A stretch of DNA of 64,000 nucleotides. It comes from Anseranas semipalmata. Its lineage: Eukaryota; Chordata; Aves; Anseriformes; Anseranatidae. The notes below the pieces were generated by a model. It searched no databases and was not told the origin of the DNA. It worked only from the letters and a program-made list of their open reading frames with translations. This document shows, piece after piece, positions 12,129 through 24,800 of this stretch. Where the stretch lies: positions 891,889 to 955,888 of the forward strand of contig VXAA01003989.1 of NCBI GenBank assembly GCA_013399115.1, in the 5' to 3' direction. Positions within the stretch are counted from its first letter, which is position 1, and each line of letters starts with the position of its first letter. The position numbers were made by a program, and so were the translations under genes.

Positions 12129-14626
12129 GTGAGTCAGCTTCTAAACACTTTAAAATTACATGCTGTTTTTTGTATCGTTGGATATTTTTTTGGCTATAGT
12201 TTTCCTTTCAAAGTAAAAAGAGTATGAAAGAATTTTGAAAACAAAATATGTGAAGCAAATTTCATGTCTGTAACTTTCAATTAATTTCTCTGGGGAAGAT
12301 AGCCTTCTGTTTTTAAAACCTCTTACACAACAGTTGGTGGATTTTTCCTGTCTCAGTTAACTGTTCAGCTATTGAAATGACTCATTTATATATCTGTTTA
12401 GTATTGGAGCAGTTTTCTGAATGCCTTCTGAAAGAACTAACCTTGTAGCATTAAATAGCTGTTCACAAGCACAGTGCTTGATATGATGGTAAATAAAGTA
12501 CCATTTTGTACTTGAAATAGGTTTGTACGTAGGCTGTTGACTCCTCATTCTCACCGAGTGATAGGGACTACTTCTGGTAGAGTGGTTTTAGAACAGAAAG
12601 TCAATCAGTGGGAATCATACATGGGCTTGGTCTGCTGATGTTATTGACGTGTAGGAGTTTTAGTTCTGTCATGCTCTGTCATGGTGGAATGACAGCAGCA
12701 TTGTTTCTCTCAAGTAGCTTAGATAGAAAAGCTTCTGTATCTGTAAAATTCTTTCAAATAATACTATGCTTTTGATCTCGAAGTCTCTTGATAGAAGCTT
12801 TGCCTCCACTGTCACCTTGCATTGGTTGGTTATTTCACCCTTTATTGTCCAAGAACGGAGGTTTTCAATTAAAAGAGGGTAACTTCCCCAGTATAAGCAG
12901 GAGAAGACACTTGAATTTTGCAAGTGCATTGCTGGCTACTAGAATAAGGCCATAATCAATGGCAGCAGAAGTCATCCTACTTACGGAGTTAAGAGGAAGC
13001 AACCTTTTTGTAGGGCTTTTGGAGCTGTTCCTGTCCTCTTTCTTCTGCCTGTTATATTTAAATCATAAGAAAGTAAGCACTATACCCTTCTTCCCAGTTT
13101 TGCTCAGCCCTATTTTTCCCTAGAAGAAGCAGGAATATGGAAAATCGAAATTGAAATGACATTTAAAATTCATAATTTCTCTCATTCTTGACATCACGTC
13201 CTTTATTTTCTCTTGCTCTTCTTAAAAAGAGAATTCTAAGAAAAAAATTAAGACACTTCCTATTTATATTTTGCTTGTACCTGTGCTTCTCTTGCTGTGT
13301 AATTGTTGTGCTGGGTAGAACTGTTTTTTTGCTTTTCCCCAAAAGTAGTAAGAGAAAAGAGGCAACAAAGTGTGAGGAAAGTAAAGAGAAAGGAGGCTGC
13401 AATATACATATCTAGATTATTTCATTTTAGCACAGCTACAGAATGGTGTCCTTTCCCTCCATTTTGAAGACTATGATTCAAAAGTTGACCTAGCACACAG
13501 GATATGTAACATAGAAATTTCTGATGAATATCTTAAGAGAACAAAGCTATGCTATCACCTTTTGAATCTTGGAAGTTCCTATACTTCTTAGGTCTCTCCT
13601 TTGTATACCAATGATGCTGGTACTTGTTATTTATATCAGGCATAGATTTTCTGTAATTATTTTAATAAGATCATAGGATTTCTTTTGAAAGCAAGGTTCA
13701 TAGATAATTTGACAGATTATTTAATAAATCTTACATTATTTCTCTAAACCTTAAAAAGTCCTGTTCAGAGGAGATGATTATCTTGTCAAAATTGTCGTAA
13801 TCATGAAAGAGATTGAAATATAATGATAGCTATTTAACAAGGATTCAGCCCACACCATCTGTTCATGCTAAATTTTAAAACCTAGAACAGTGTTTTTCAT
13901 TTTTTTCATAATTTGCTCATATCTGAGTAATATTTTAATAGGGGGATGACTAAGCACACCAATTTCCATTCTTGTCAATCAGTGCTTCTACAGAGCATTT
14001 TTCCGATATGTGATCCCAGTAACTTCATTGTTAGAGACCACAGGTATTGCTTCCATAAGACAGGAATATATAAAAGGAATTCAATGTGTTTATGGTATCG
14101 CTGCTGTTATAGCATGTTTTTCTGGAAATAGGGAAATGGCATAGCAGTAGGACTAGACTAGTAGGGCTAGTATTTGTCCAAGTGTTTCATGTATTTCCAG
14201 TGGGTCAGTGGAGACGTATATGTCGATATCAGAATCTTCAATTTAAAATCACGTCACAGAAATTGTCTACATACAAGATGGCCTTATTTTGACGAAGTGG
14301 AAACTTACAGATATATGTTGTTTTAATTTAATAGTATTTACTCATGAAGTTTTACCTCCAGGAGATGGAAGTTGTTTTAGACAAAGTTGGTGTGTTTGTT
14401 TCCAATGTCGTCAATTCTCATCATCAGCTTTGTCCAGCAAGTTGGTTGCAGGGCAATATAAATTTCTTGCAGTACTTCCTTCACTGATTTTTGTCCTATA
14501 ATTTTGTTGTATTCATTTATTAAACACAAATACAGATATAGGCAAGACTGGGGCAAGAAGAAATAAGTCTAAACACACTTATTAATTCAATCTTCATGAA
14601 CAGCCCCTTTTTCATGGCTTCATTTT
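12129..14626 (+). other. ULK4 intron, left part: no recognised feature
   Basis: This is AT-rich intronic sequence directly after the donor at 12129. I see no further exon with a ULK4-like translation, no RNA gene and no transposon. Short open frames at 12369-13415 on both strands have low-complexity, hydrophobic translations typical of chance frames in AT-rich DNA. Confidence 0.6.
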
Positions 14627-16188
14627 CATAGAATCACAGAATCATTTAGGTTGGAAAAGACCTTCAAGATCACCAAGTCCAACCATCAGCCTAACACTAC
14701 AAGTCCACCACTAAACCATGTCCCTAAGCACCACATCCACACATTTCTTTAATACCTTCAGGGATGGTGACTCCACCACTTCCAAGGGCAGCCTGTTCCA
14801 ATGCCTAACCACTCTTCCCATGAAGAAATTCTTCCTGATACCCAATCTAAACCTCCCCTGGTGCACTTGAGACTGTTTCCTCGCGTTCTGTCACTTGTCA
14901 CCTGAGAAAAGAGACCGACACCCACCTCGCTACAGCCTCCTTTCAGGTAGTTGTAGAGAGCGATGAGGTCTCCTCTCAACCTCCTGTTCTATAAACTAAA
15001 CAACCCGAGTTCCCTCATACACTCCTCATTAAGTCTTGTTTTCTAGTCCCTTCACCAGTTTGGTTGCTCTTCTCTGAATACATTCCAGCAACTCAGATCT
15101 TTGTTGTAGTGAGGGGCCCAAAACTGAACACAGTACTCAGGGTGCGGTCTCGCCAGCAGCGAGTACAGAGGGACGATCACTTCCCTAGTCCTGCTGGCCA
15201 CATGACTTCTGATGCAGGCCTGGATGCCGCTGGCTTTCTTGGCCACCAGGACACACTGCTGGCTCATTTCAGCCGGCTGTCGACCAGCACCCCCAGGTCT
15301 TTTTCTGCCGGACAACTTTCCAGACACCCTTCCCAAGCCTTTACTGCTGCCTGGGGTTGTTGTGACCCAAGTGCAGCACCCAGCGTTTAGCCTTGTTGAA
15401 TGCCATACAAGTGGACACGGCCCATCGATCTGGCCTGTCCAGATCCCTCTGTAGAGCCTTCCTGCCCTCAAGCAGACCAACAATCCTGCCCAACTTGGTG
15501 TCTGCAAACTCACCGAGGGTGCACTCCATCCCCTCATCAAGAGTGCTGATAAAAATGTCAAACAAAGCTGGCCCCAGTATTGAGTCCTGGGGAACACCAC
15601 TGGTGAGCAGCTGCCAACCAGATTTAACTCCATTCACAGTGACCCTTTGGGCCTGGCCACCAGCCAGTTTTTGACCCAGCAAACAGTATGTCTGTTCAAG
15701 CCATGAGCAGCCAGTTTCTCCAGGAGAATGCTGTGGGAAACAGTATCAAATGCCTTGCTAAAGTCCAAGTAAACAACATCCACAGCCTTTCCCTTGTCCA
15801 CTAAACGGGTCATGGTATCATAAAAGGAGATCAGGTTAGTCAGCCAGGACCTGCCTTTCATAAACCCATGCTGACTGTGTCTGATCAGCTGGTTGTCCTG
15901 TATGTGCCATGTGATGGCACTCAAGATGATCTGCTCCATGACCTTCCCTGGCACCGAGGTCAGACTGACAGGCCTATGATTCCTCGGAACCTCCTTCTTG
16001 CCCTTCTTGTAGACGGACGTCACGTTCACTAACCTCCAGTCAACTGGGACCTCCCCAGTTAGCCAGGACTGCTGGTAAATTATTGAAAGTGGCTTGGCAA
16101 GCGCTTCTACCAAGCCACCTGGCAGCTCCTTCAGCACCCTTGGGTGGATCCCAGCTGGCTCCATAGATTTGTGTGTAATCAAGTAGTG
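14627..16188 (-). mobile_element. CR1 LINE copy, 5'-truncated and defective, antisense
   Basis: This non-LTR retrotransposon copy reads right to left. Its 3' end is at 14627, where the + strand shows two octamers, CATAGAAT then CACAGAAT. These are the reverse complement of the ATTCTGTG/ATTCTATG terminal repeats that define avian CR1. The 5' end is truncated near 16188, inside the reverse-transcriptase ORF, so about 1.56 kb remains of an element usually near 4.5 kb. The coding part lies at 16182-15052 on the minus strand in three frame pieces. The untranslated tail at 15051-14627 has the characteristic bird CR1 sequence. The copy is clearly younger than the other LINE relics here, yet non-functional. 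Confidence 0.95.
15052..16182 (-). pseudogene. CR1 reverse-transcriptase ORF fragment (pseudogene)
   Basis: In the element's sense direction, the first piece (16182-15634) carries THKSMEPAGIHPRVL, then NHRPVSLTSVPGKVMEQI, then SQHGFMKGRSWLTNLISFYD and [13 protein letters not shown], the first palm motif. Near 15660 a lost base shifts the frame to the piece 15682-15341, which carries [17 protein letters not shown] and FADTKLG. The catalytic F-A-D-D box has lost one Asp through a 3-bp deletion near 15500. After LHLGHNN a second shift moves to a third frame, with [19 protein letters not shown] and [13 protein letters not shown], down to about 15052. The open frames on the + strand at 15064-15674 are shadows of this ORF. 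The truncation, two frameshifts and missing active-site residue mean it cannot be active. Confidence 0.93.
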
Positions 16189-18260
16189 ACTTTGCTGTAA
16201 TAAGAAATCATTATGAGTGAAAACCAGAAAAAAATATGTTTTGAGCTAACTTTTTAAACTGTGTAAGTAAGGATCATTTAAAAGCATTTCGCTCTGTTAG
16301 GCCCAGGTTAACCAGTCTTTTTCAGGGATGTTCTCTCACTGGCATTGATACAATGGACAGAAGCTGAATAAAATTATTGAATCAAAGAAACATTTTTTTT
16401 TTCCTTCAGCCCTTTTACTAACTCTCTTGTGCTGGTTGCTTCATCTTGGGTTAGATAATACTGCTATTGAGATACTCATTTTTAGTGGCATCTGTGTAAC
16501 TGAACAGCAAAGTCAGAAGAGCAGTCTTGTTCCATCTTTCAGTTATGGAAGCCTCTCCTACCACCCTTTGTGGAAATCGCTATCTGACCACTTCATCTTT
16601 TCTGTGAGGATATAACGTATCTTGTTACAGTCCAGTAAATCATCTGCATTCAAGTATTTCTTTGTGAAGTGGAAGAGATTTTCATATGGGAAGCAAATAG
16701 TTCAATTTTTGTCTACTTTACTCAGAAGATTTTCATTTCTTTTTCCCCAGAGAAAAAAACCTACCTGCCAGCTCAAATTACCATCTAGCAGGTAACGTAA
16801 AGGCAAGCGATTATCACCAGAATTTTTATAGAACTAGCCAATGCCTTTCCACTGGACAGATAATCACTGTGGGATTACAGCTGGGTACTGACAAATAAAA
16901 TATTTCATCTTTCAAAACAAGGAAAGACTTCTTTATTTCACCTCGTAATGAGGAAAAATTCCTCTGAGAAAAACGAATAAGCATCAGGCTCCAACAGGCA
17001 GTTCTCCACTCACTGTGGAGAGTGAACTTTTGTTCTGTGACTTTTAGCTTAAGTACATGTCAGAAAGTATATTTGAATTCTACCTAAATCACACTTTTTT
17101 CTTCTGATCTTCTTTCTAGAACCTGATTTTCACTAATTTGCATATGATAACAGTCATAAAGTAGTTCATCCTTCATTTTTGAGCAACTAAGACATTTAAG
17201 AAGTCATCTGAACGTCAGATACCCTGTGGGGATATGTATAAGGATTTCTCAAATTGTATTGGGCTAAGATGCTAAGGCTAGAGCAATGGTACTTGAACTA
17301 TGACAGAGGTCCATAACTTTAATTAATTTTATTGTAGGACTATTGAACACTAATTTGTTCTCCCTACCAGCCTGGGCCCCAGCAACAGCATCATTGTGTA
17401 CCTGCAGGCAGATTTACTTTCCTGTTTCCAATGAACCCCACAGCCTGGGTAGCCAGTGGTCACTGTGTATAAAATACTGTTCATGCATCCCTAAATAGTT
17501 CTGTCACTAGGTTAGTAATGGTATCATCCTGAGTTTTACGCAGAGATTTGCTGATTTCACATCTTTTGAATTTGTATTTGTATATTAAATTATATATATA
17601 CATTATATATATATATAATTACTGTGATAGTTCCCAGACTAGGTCCTCATTATCTTAATCACTTATGATGCATTATGAGGAAAGACACTTAGAGCTTGAA
17701 GAGAGATACAGTCTGAGTAGCACAAATGTTTGAATTAGGGTAGCAGTTCTGCAATCCCTCTGAAAGTCAAATTTCTTACTGGAGATTTCCTCCTCAGTAG
17801 ACTGCTGCAAGTACATCTACCTGGAGCTTGCCTCAGAGAAGGGGAAGCAAAATCCCAAGAGATTTTCAGTGTCCCTTTTACATCTTCAGCTCTGAGTATT
17901 CAGCACCACAAGGAGGTGCTTGTGCGGCAATTCCCAGCAGAGTCTGCTTTTTAGAGAGTTTTATAAAGCTAAGTGAACCTGTTGGCACATCTCCTGTTGT
18001 GAGAGCATACTTCTTTCAAATAGTCTGTTAGCTGCAGAAAAACTTCTTATGCATCTTTCTTCTAATCTGAATCTTTCAAGTACGCCTTTATTTAAATTAA
18101 TTACTAAGGTAATCCATAATATTCCATTGCTTTAAGGGATGATTTTGTAACAGAGGTGCTTGTTAGATTCTGAATACAATACTCACTTGTGGGTTACTGA
18201 CATGTATAAGTATGCTCACTATAAATGCACCTGCTGTTAATGTTTTACTGAAATTATACT
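16189..18260 (+). other. ULK4 intron stretch: no recognised gene
   Basis: This is AT-rich intronic sequence between the CR1 copy and the poly-T gap. It includes a TA-rich stretch at about 17583-17620. I see no exon, RNA gene or transposon that I can support. Confidence 0.55.
17590..17618. repeat. (TA)n dinucleotide tract
   Basis: This is alternating TATATA sequence interrupted once by CAT, a short AT microsatellite in the intron. Confidence 0.8.
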
Positions 18261-18300
18261 TTTTTTTTTTTTNNNNNNNNNNNNNNNNNNNNNNNNTTTT
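18261..18300. other. Assembly gap (24 N) inside a poly-T tract
   Basis: Twelve Ts precede 24 Ns (18273-18296), followed by at least five Ts. The gap lies in a homopolymer that could not be read through. Its true content and length are unknown. Confidence 0.95.
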
Positions 18301-18687
18301 TACAATCTGGATGATTCTTATACAAACAATTTCTATCTTAATTAGTATCTCTTATTTTCAAGTTGTTACCAAGCTTGCATCCCTTCTTTGTAGACCATCT
18401 TTTGTTTTCTTCAGTCTGTAATAGAATAACATCCTCGGGTAGGATGAAGCGTTTTATTAGACATAAACAACTAAAGATTCCCCCAAGAATAAAGCACTAA
18501 TCTACATTAAGACACATTATGCCGATCATAAAAAGGAGGGGTTTTTCAAAATGCTCTTAAGCAGGTAGATGGAAAGGCTAATGCCACTTCATTTCTTTAT
18601 TCCTTCCTTCTGCCTTGAGAGGCTCCCTCTGTTTACAAACCCCGCACAGGCCTTGGTGTAATAGGTACGGACAGGTTTTAATGAAAT

Positions 18688-18876
18688 TTGAGAGCGTCTC
18701 CAGAGATCACTGGCAGGGAGGCCAGTCGCTGTTGCTCAGCAACCTTAAGCCATCACATTTGCCGGCTCTGTAATAGGGAAGGACCGCGGGGTGGGAGTCA
18801 TCCCTTCCCGGGCCGCGCCCGAAGAGCCAGGGCACTGAGGCAGGCCGCTTTCCTCCTCCTGCGCCTTTGGTTTTAG
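18688..18876 (+). promoter_or_regulatory. Small CpG-rich patch, possible intragenic regulatory element
   Basis: Between about 18688 and 18876 the sequence turns abruptly GC-rich. Several CpGs cluster in ACCGCGGGG, CCCGGGCCGCGCCCGAAG and CAGGCCGC, in an otherwise CpG-poor, AT-rich intron. It contains a perfect X-box palindrome at 18731-18743. The 62-codon open frame here has an Arg/Ala-rich translation typical of CpG DNA and no recognisable domain. The patch could be a minor alternative promoter, an enhancer, or chance remnant CpG. Nothing else in the sequence, such as a TATA box or a convincing first-exon donor, supports a promoter. Confidence 0.35.
18731..18743. promoter_or_regulatory. Palindromic X-box (RFX-type) motif
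   Basis: GTTGCT-C-AGCAAC is two exact inverted half-sites with a 1-nt spacer. It fits the X-box pattern bound by RFX factors, which control ciliary genes. The match is visible directly; occupancy is inference. Confidence 0.45.
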
Positions 18877-21800
18877 TTTAGTCGCCAAGCAGGTTTTTAA
18901 ATACAGCTCCCTGAATTTTGCATATGCCTCGACTGCAGTAAAGTTTAATGAAACTCCTTAAAATGAAACCCAAGAAGTTACGGTGTCTCTGGTTAAGAAA
19001 CAAGATGGAGATCTGGGAATTGGAATCGCTGGTGTGGGCCATCCTGTGTCCTTTGGTCAAGAAGTTATACGTTGAGCTTACAGCTAACAGTTAAGAAAAG
19101 CCGGTTTCAGTTAGCCAGAAGATGAATGCAGCTGATTGTAACTGCTGTAATACAATTTAAACAGCAATTAAACAATGATTTAAATAGAGCTAGTATAGTA
19201 TAATTTAAACAAATTTAGCGTTTGGCAGGCCTAATTCTCTCTTGTGGTACAGCCCCTTTGCTGTACTTTATTGTTTACAGAATGGAAAATCGAGCCGATA
19301 TTGACCAATTTATCTGAGTAATTCAGATTTTTTTTTTTAAGTCACTTAAGCTGTATTTTGAACTTTGTGTTCAATTTATAATATCTTATGGGCTCTACCA
19401 AATTCCCATGTAAATGAAATATTGTACTTTCATTGTTAAACCCTTGTGGAAGAAATTTTTTTTTAAGCTTAATAAAGTATTTTCAATAGCAATCATAAAG
19501 AAAATATTTAGATAATGAGAGTATGATTTTGAATAGTCAAAGCTTAATAGTATCCCAATTTGTTCCCAGGCGTTTTACAAGCAATTCAAACTCCTAAGAT
19601 ATGGATTCTTTCTTTTTTGATTATTTGCTTGATATTAAGAATAACATAGCGTTTCAAAAGTCGTTTTTTTAAAGTACTGTATGAAAATGTTATTTATGTC
19701 TTGTAATATATAGGATGTCCAGATGCAAGGTGGATATTGTAGTTGATTATCATTCGAGATTCCTTGGCATTCTTCGCAGTAGTAGAGATGGTTAATTTTA
19801 ACTTCACTAATTACATTCTACGTGTTAAAACCCAAGACACACATTTTTATTGGATATGTTTGATACGATTTTTCAGTTTTCATCGAAGATGGTTAGATAC
19901 TGTTTAACCTTAGAAGCATATGTATGTATGCAAGGCGATCTGTGTGCAAGGTTTATTTAGCTTGTGAAAGGCTAAATTCAGGCTCATTTATAGTCTATGC
20001 AGCTCATGGAGTGTTTTCAGGGTGGTGAGAAAAAGTATATGGTAGCACTGTTATTGACTTTCTCTTTTTTGGCATTTACATCCTGTGGTTTGTATTGGAA
20101 GAGAGGGAAGAATATTCTGGTATTTAGATTGATACACTTGGTTAGGGCACTGAGAGAATTTTGATAGGGGTTTTCTATTTCTGACTAGCCTTTCTTTGAA
20201 TTTTACCATATCCTTCTCTCAGCTGGCCAGAATTCTTAAGCGCAGTGTTCTGAAGTTGTATAGTTGTATATAGGGTATTTTTTAGTACTTATCCTTCTGT
20301 CTTATGGTATTAAACAGGACAGATATCCATGGGCAGCAAGTCTCAGTCACCAATGCAGTCCCTGGAATTCTTATCTTCCCCTATCTTGTCACTTTTGATC
20401 CTGTCCAAAAGGTCCGTGCCTGACACCAGATTGCAGAAAGCTTTGCTATTTTTTTTGACCCAAAGCACTAGATGGTACAGGAATGCTCTGATTATTTCTT
20501 TTCATAGAAAAAGCAAGCTTGTCCAGGCTTACAGGATCACCTTTTTCTGGCTTGTCAGAATCCTCTTCTGCTGCATGAATTTTGTACTTCTCTCACTACG
20601 CTTGCTCTAATTCCCTTTCTGTGGTATAATTTGTGTCCCTGTATATGTGTATAACCATAAATACAGTGTATTTTCTTTTTGTATGTGACTTGGGATATTC
20701 TCAACTCAAAGTGTTAACAAATTTGTAACTGTGAGAATTAAAATTTTATTTTAACTTTTGGATCTAAGCTGATTTTTTTTTTCTAGTTGATGACTAGACT
20801 CCATGAGACTGTTCAATTAAAAATACTAGGTTTCATATAACCAGTGGTAAAATCAGAAAATTAAGTAGTGATGCATAAAGTCAAATGATGAGTTGTTTTT
20901 TTGTTTGTTTGTTTGTTTTAATGCAATTAACTTACCATATTTGGAGGTAAGTGGGAGTTTGTATAGTTTGGAAACTTTTGCTTAAGGAAATTGTTACTGA
21001 GACTTATAACCTTTGATGTGATTTAGGTCCATTCTTTTTGCAGCTAGTGATATGTCTGGAATATCCATGGTTATCTTAATCCAGAGGTGCTGTTTTGTTT
21101 TATACACTTACAACTCTGCAATGACTAATTTGCTGTCAATGTTTTTACTTCACCTGTGAAGTGTTTCCTCCATATTGAGGAGAGCACACTGCCCTTTGGT
21201 ATTTCCACCACACAGATAAGCACCTGCTTTGCTAGCAAATCATATACTGTGTTCTCCTGCTCCCAACTCAGAAGTCCCTACAGAGGTCTGTATTAATGGC
21301 TTTCCTTCATTTGTCCTTAGTGTGTGTTTGTTTGCTGACATCTTTCTGACATGAAGCTACACGTCTCCTACTTTTGCTGCTTTCTGCTTTGTCCTAGCAG
21401 CTGTATGTGTAGTATTACTCACCTACCCTCACAGGCTTCTGTGATGCTTAATGTTTGCAAAATATTTAATGGTCCTCAGATAAGGAGTAGTAAATATCAT
21501 ACAGTGTTTAGCTTAAGGGGATTCAACCAACACCAAGAAAATATGCTTAAATTGTCAAAAATATTTTCTCAGCTGGATTGCTAATACCAGGGGCACGTAT
21601 TTGTGGGGTCTGTAGCATTAATGGGAGTGTAGGAGCAGTAGTTACTACTGTTCCTACTGTTGTTTTTGTCATAAGTGAACTGCATTACTGCCTGTAGACC
21701 AGGACTTCATTGTAGTAAGCACAATGCAAACACAGTAAAATGTCATTTCTTGCTCCAGAGAACAATCCAGCTTGTTACCTGTCTTCAGAATAAGCTCAAG

Positions 21801-24800
21801 GAATTGCCTGACACCAACACTCCCAAATAGGAAATGATTTGACATAAAGATGACCATCACATATAAAACAGATCCTTGGGCAGCGTTCAGTTCTGTGCAA
21901 GCAGGAATGGGAATTTAACTAGTTGCTCCTGACTATTAACAACCAAGTAGCTTCATTTCATTCCAAAGTTAATGGAATGAACTTATTGTCACAGCAGTAT
22001 TTCAAGAATTCTTAGTCTTTATATAGTCTTAATGTGAGGCTGTTACCAGAAACTGAAAGAGCTTTGAAAGATTTTGGTTGCCTGTGTTGAAGGTGAGATA
22101 CAGGTACGCGTAGAAACCACGTTCGGTGTGACTTTTTGCAAAGTCTTATTATGAACTCTTCAACAAAACCTCCCTTTCTTATTGTATCTATTCACTTAAC
22201 TCAGTCTCCTTGCTGACAAACTTCCTGAGGGTGAAGTAGTCTGTTGCATTTCAGTGTGTAAGTAAAATTTTAACTACCACGTACCAGGAAGAAATCTCAT
22301 GTAGGAATTAGATTCCCTACTGGGAAAGAGTGGTCCTTCTTTTGTCTTCTAAATGACCTAGTAGAGGACCAGAGTCAAAGGGCTTGACACATCCTCTTCA
22401 TCAATCTTCAAGCACTTCCTTGTTCTCCTTGACAATGTTTCTATCTATTGACTTCTGCATATATTTCAAGCTCTGTACCTTAATATGTCATCTGACAAAT
22501 ATTACTTGTGTTTCACTTTGTCTAGATCCGTATCCTCTTTGTATTCTAAGGCAGGAGCACAGCTGAGAAGCTTATGTTTTCAAAAATCTTGTCATGAGTG
22601 AATCTGCAGGTCACACCAAGCTTGATTTAACAGCTGTAGTGTATGGATGCAGATAAACAAGGAATGTAGTTCAAGTGCTTAAAGGGGTATTTTGTAGAGG
22701 CAGATGGTCCTTGGCTATCAAGCCATGAGGATGTGGGACTCTGAGGCACGTGAATTAGGCATAGGAGATATGGACCAATAGGGCATTTCCAATATGGGTT
22801 GTCAGAGGGAAATTGTGAGTAAAAATACGACATAGACGCAACAAAAATATGGTGGTCTTGGTAATGAGACCAAGCGATGTGACTATATGAGGCTAAAGGA
22901 ATGCAGTGTTTAAGGAGTAAGATCAAAGATGAAAATTATTTTAGAGGCATCAGTCATAATGTACATGTGCTGAAAGAAAACAAAAACATTTAAAGTTTTC
23001 CCTGAATATCTCATGAACCTAATGGTTGGCTGGCATTTTCACTAACAGTAAGTGTATACTTTTCAAGTTCCCCAACAGAGGGCCCATGTTCAACGTACTA
23101 ATCCCTGGCAATGATAACCGTATCTGGGCTTTATGAACATGGTGCTGCACAATTTCAGATGAGTCCGTGATTCATGTAAGTGTTCTCAAACAAGGTTATG
23201 TTTAAAAATAGCATTTGTGTGCATTGAGGTTAAGCTTTCAGTAGATTTCTACAGTAATTGACCCCTCCCCTTCACAGTCCAAGCAGTGATTCAATCCAAC
23301 ATCTTCAGTGATGAAACCTCCACATTTTAAATTATGAAGACTCTACTGGTTAAACATTTATAAAGTGCCCAGTGCTGTCACTTCTTTAAACTATTAAAAT
23401 GTAATGTTTTTATATGAACATCATTATAAATTTATAACAAATGTAATTTGTGGTGATGCGGTGTTCTATGGGCTGTGAATTACTGTCCTAAATTTCACAC
23501 AGCAGATGCTTTCTCTGGGATATAATGCCTAGTTGATGAGTTCATATGATGATAAGAATATCTCATAATTTGCATACCAGCTCTACTCTGCTTATACAGC
23601 TTGCTTTTTCAGTCCTTTCAGGGGGGATTCTAAGAGCAAAAAAGTTGACACACAATTCTCAGTCTTGTCAAAAGCAGATGATTACCTAAGTCCTTTAATA
23701 TCAATAAAAGAATACCTCTTCCAGAGATAGGTAATAATCATTTAGAAATGGATCAACAGATGCATGGCGTTTTATGGTATCAAATAGCTCTGATGATTTA
23801 AAATTCATTTTTTAGCAAATATGCTGGTGTACATAATTACAGGAGAGCTGTTGTAGAACATTACCCCAGTATACATTGAAAGGTCAAAATAATGTGTTCC
23901 AAAGTGCATAATATTGCAACTTATGGATAGAAATCTGATCTTTGTGCTGTAAATCCATGCTAATTGTAATGAATAGACTTATTGCACATTAGAATTACAT
24001 GAGAAGATAATTAATATCAAAACCTGCCCCTATCTGTGCTAAACAAAACATATGTATAAAAGCCTGCCATGTATATGTGATGTGAGGTGTGTATGCTGAA
24101 CAGTGGGGTACACCAGACTAATAATTTAAACAAATTACATTATTTGTAACTGCAATTTACTATTGTACCATTTCATCACTGAAAACAAACAAACAAATAA
24201 AAAGTATCGGGTAGAACACCTTGAGCTCATTCTGACTGAATTCTTCCTTTGTGGTTTTTCATGCAAGAGCCCCGCATTTCCAGAGAAGTGCCTGCTTGGG
24301 GCTCTCTACTTGTGCCCTGGGCAGAACTTTTCTCCACAGTGGTGTTGGAGAGATGTAACGGCAGGATTTCCTGGAGGAGCCTGTACCCAGGGCTGCTGGC
24401 CTGAGTGCCAGAGCAGAAAAGCTCTGCAGGGCTTCCTGGTGAAGCAGCATTTAGTCAGCCTGAAAATTTTAACTAAGACACCTCAGTGGGTAGATGTGTG
24501 TTGCTTATTCTTGTTAAACTCTACACAAATCAGATTAACTTGTTTTTGTTTTTAACTCTAATCTTTTACAATAGAATAATTCCCATGGAAATTAGTATAT
24601 TAACACATCTTCATACAGCTACTTTTCTTCAAAGTACTATCACTATTTAAATATGGCAGAAGGTAATTTTTAGCACAAGTGATAAAATAACAAGTTTGTA
24701 TTAAGCATAAAAGGAATCATAGTTTATAAAGATCTGGGTCCTCTTTTGTCATTTTAAACCATTAGTGCAGTTTTTGTATTTGCAATATAAATGGAGATAT

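Noticed and set aside
12033..12227. Open frame starting inside the third ULK4 exon and running past 12128
   Set aside because: It is exon coding sequence read through the donor into the intron; the splice site defines the true end.
15064..15674. Three overlapping + strand open frames of 80-108 codons
   Set aside because: They are antisense shadows of the CR1 reverse-transcriptase ORF.
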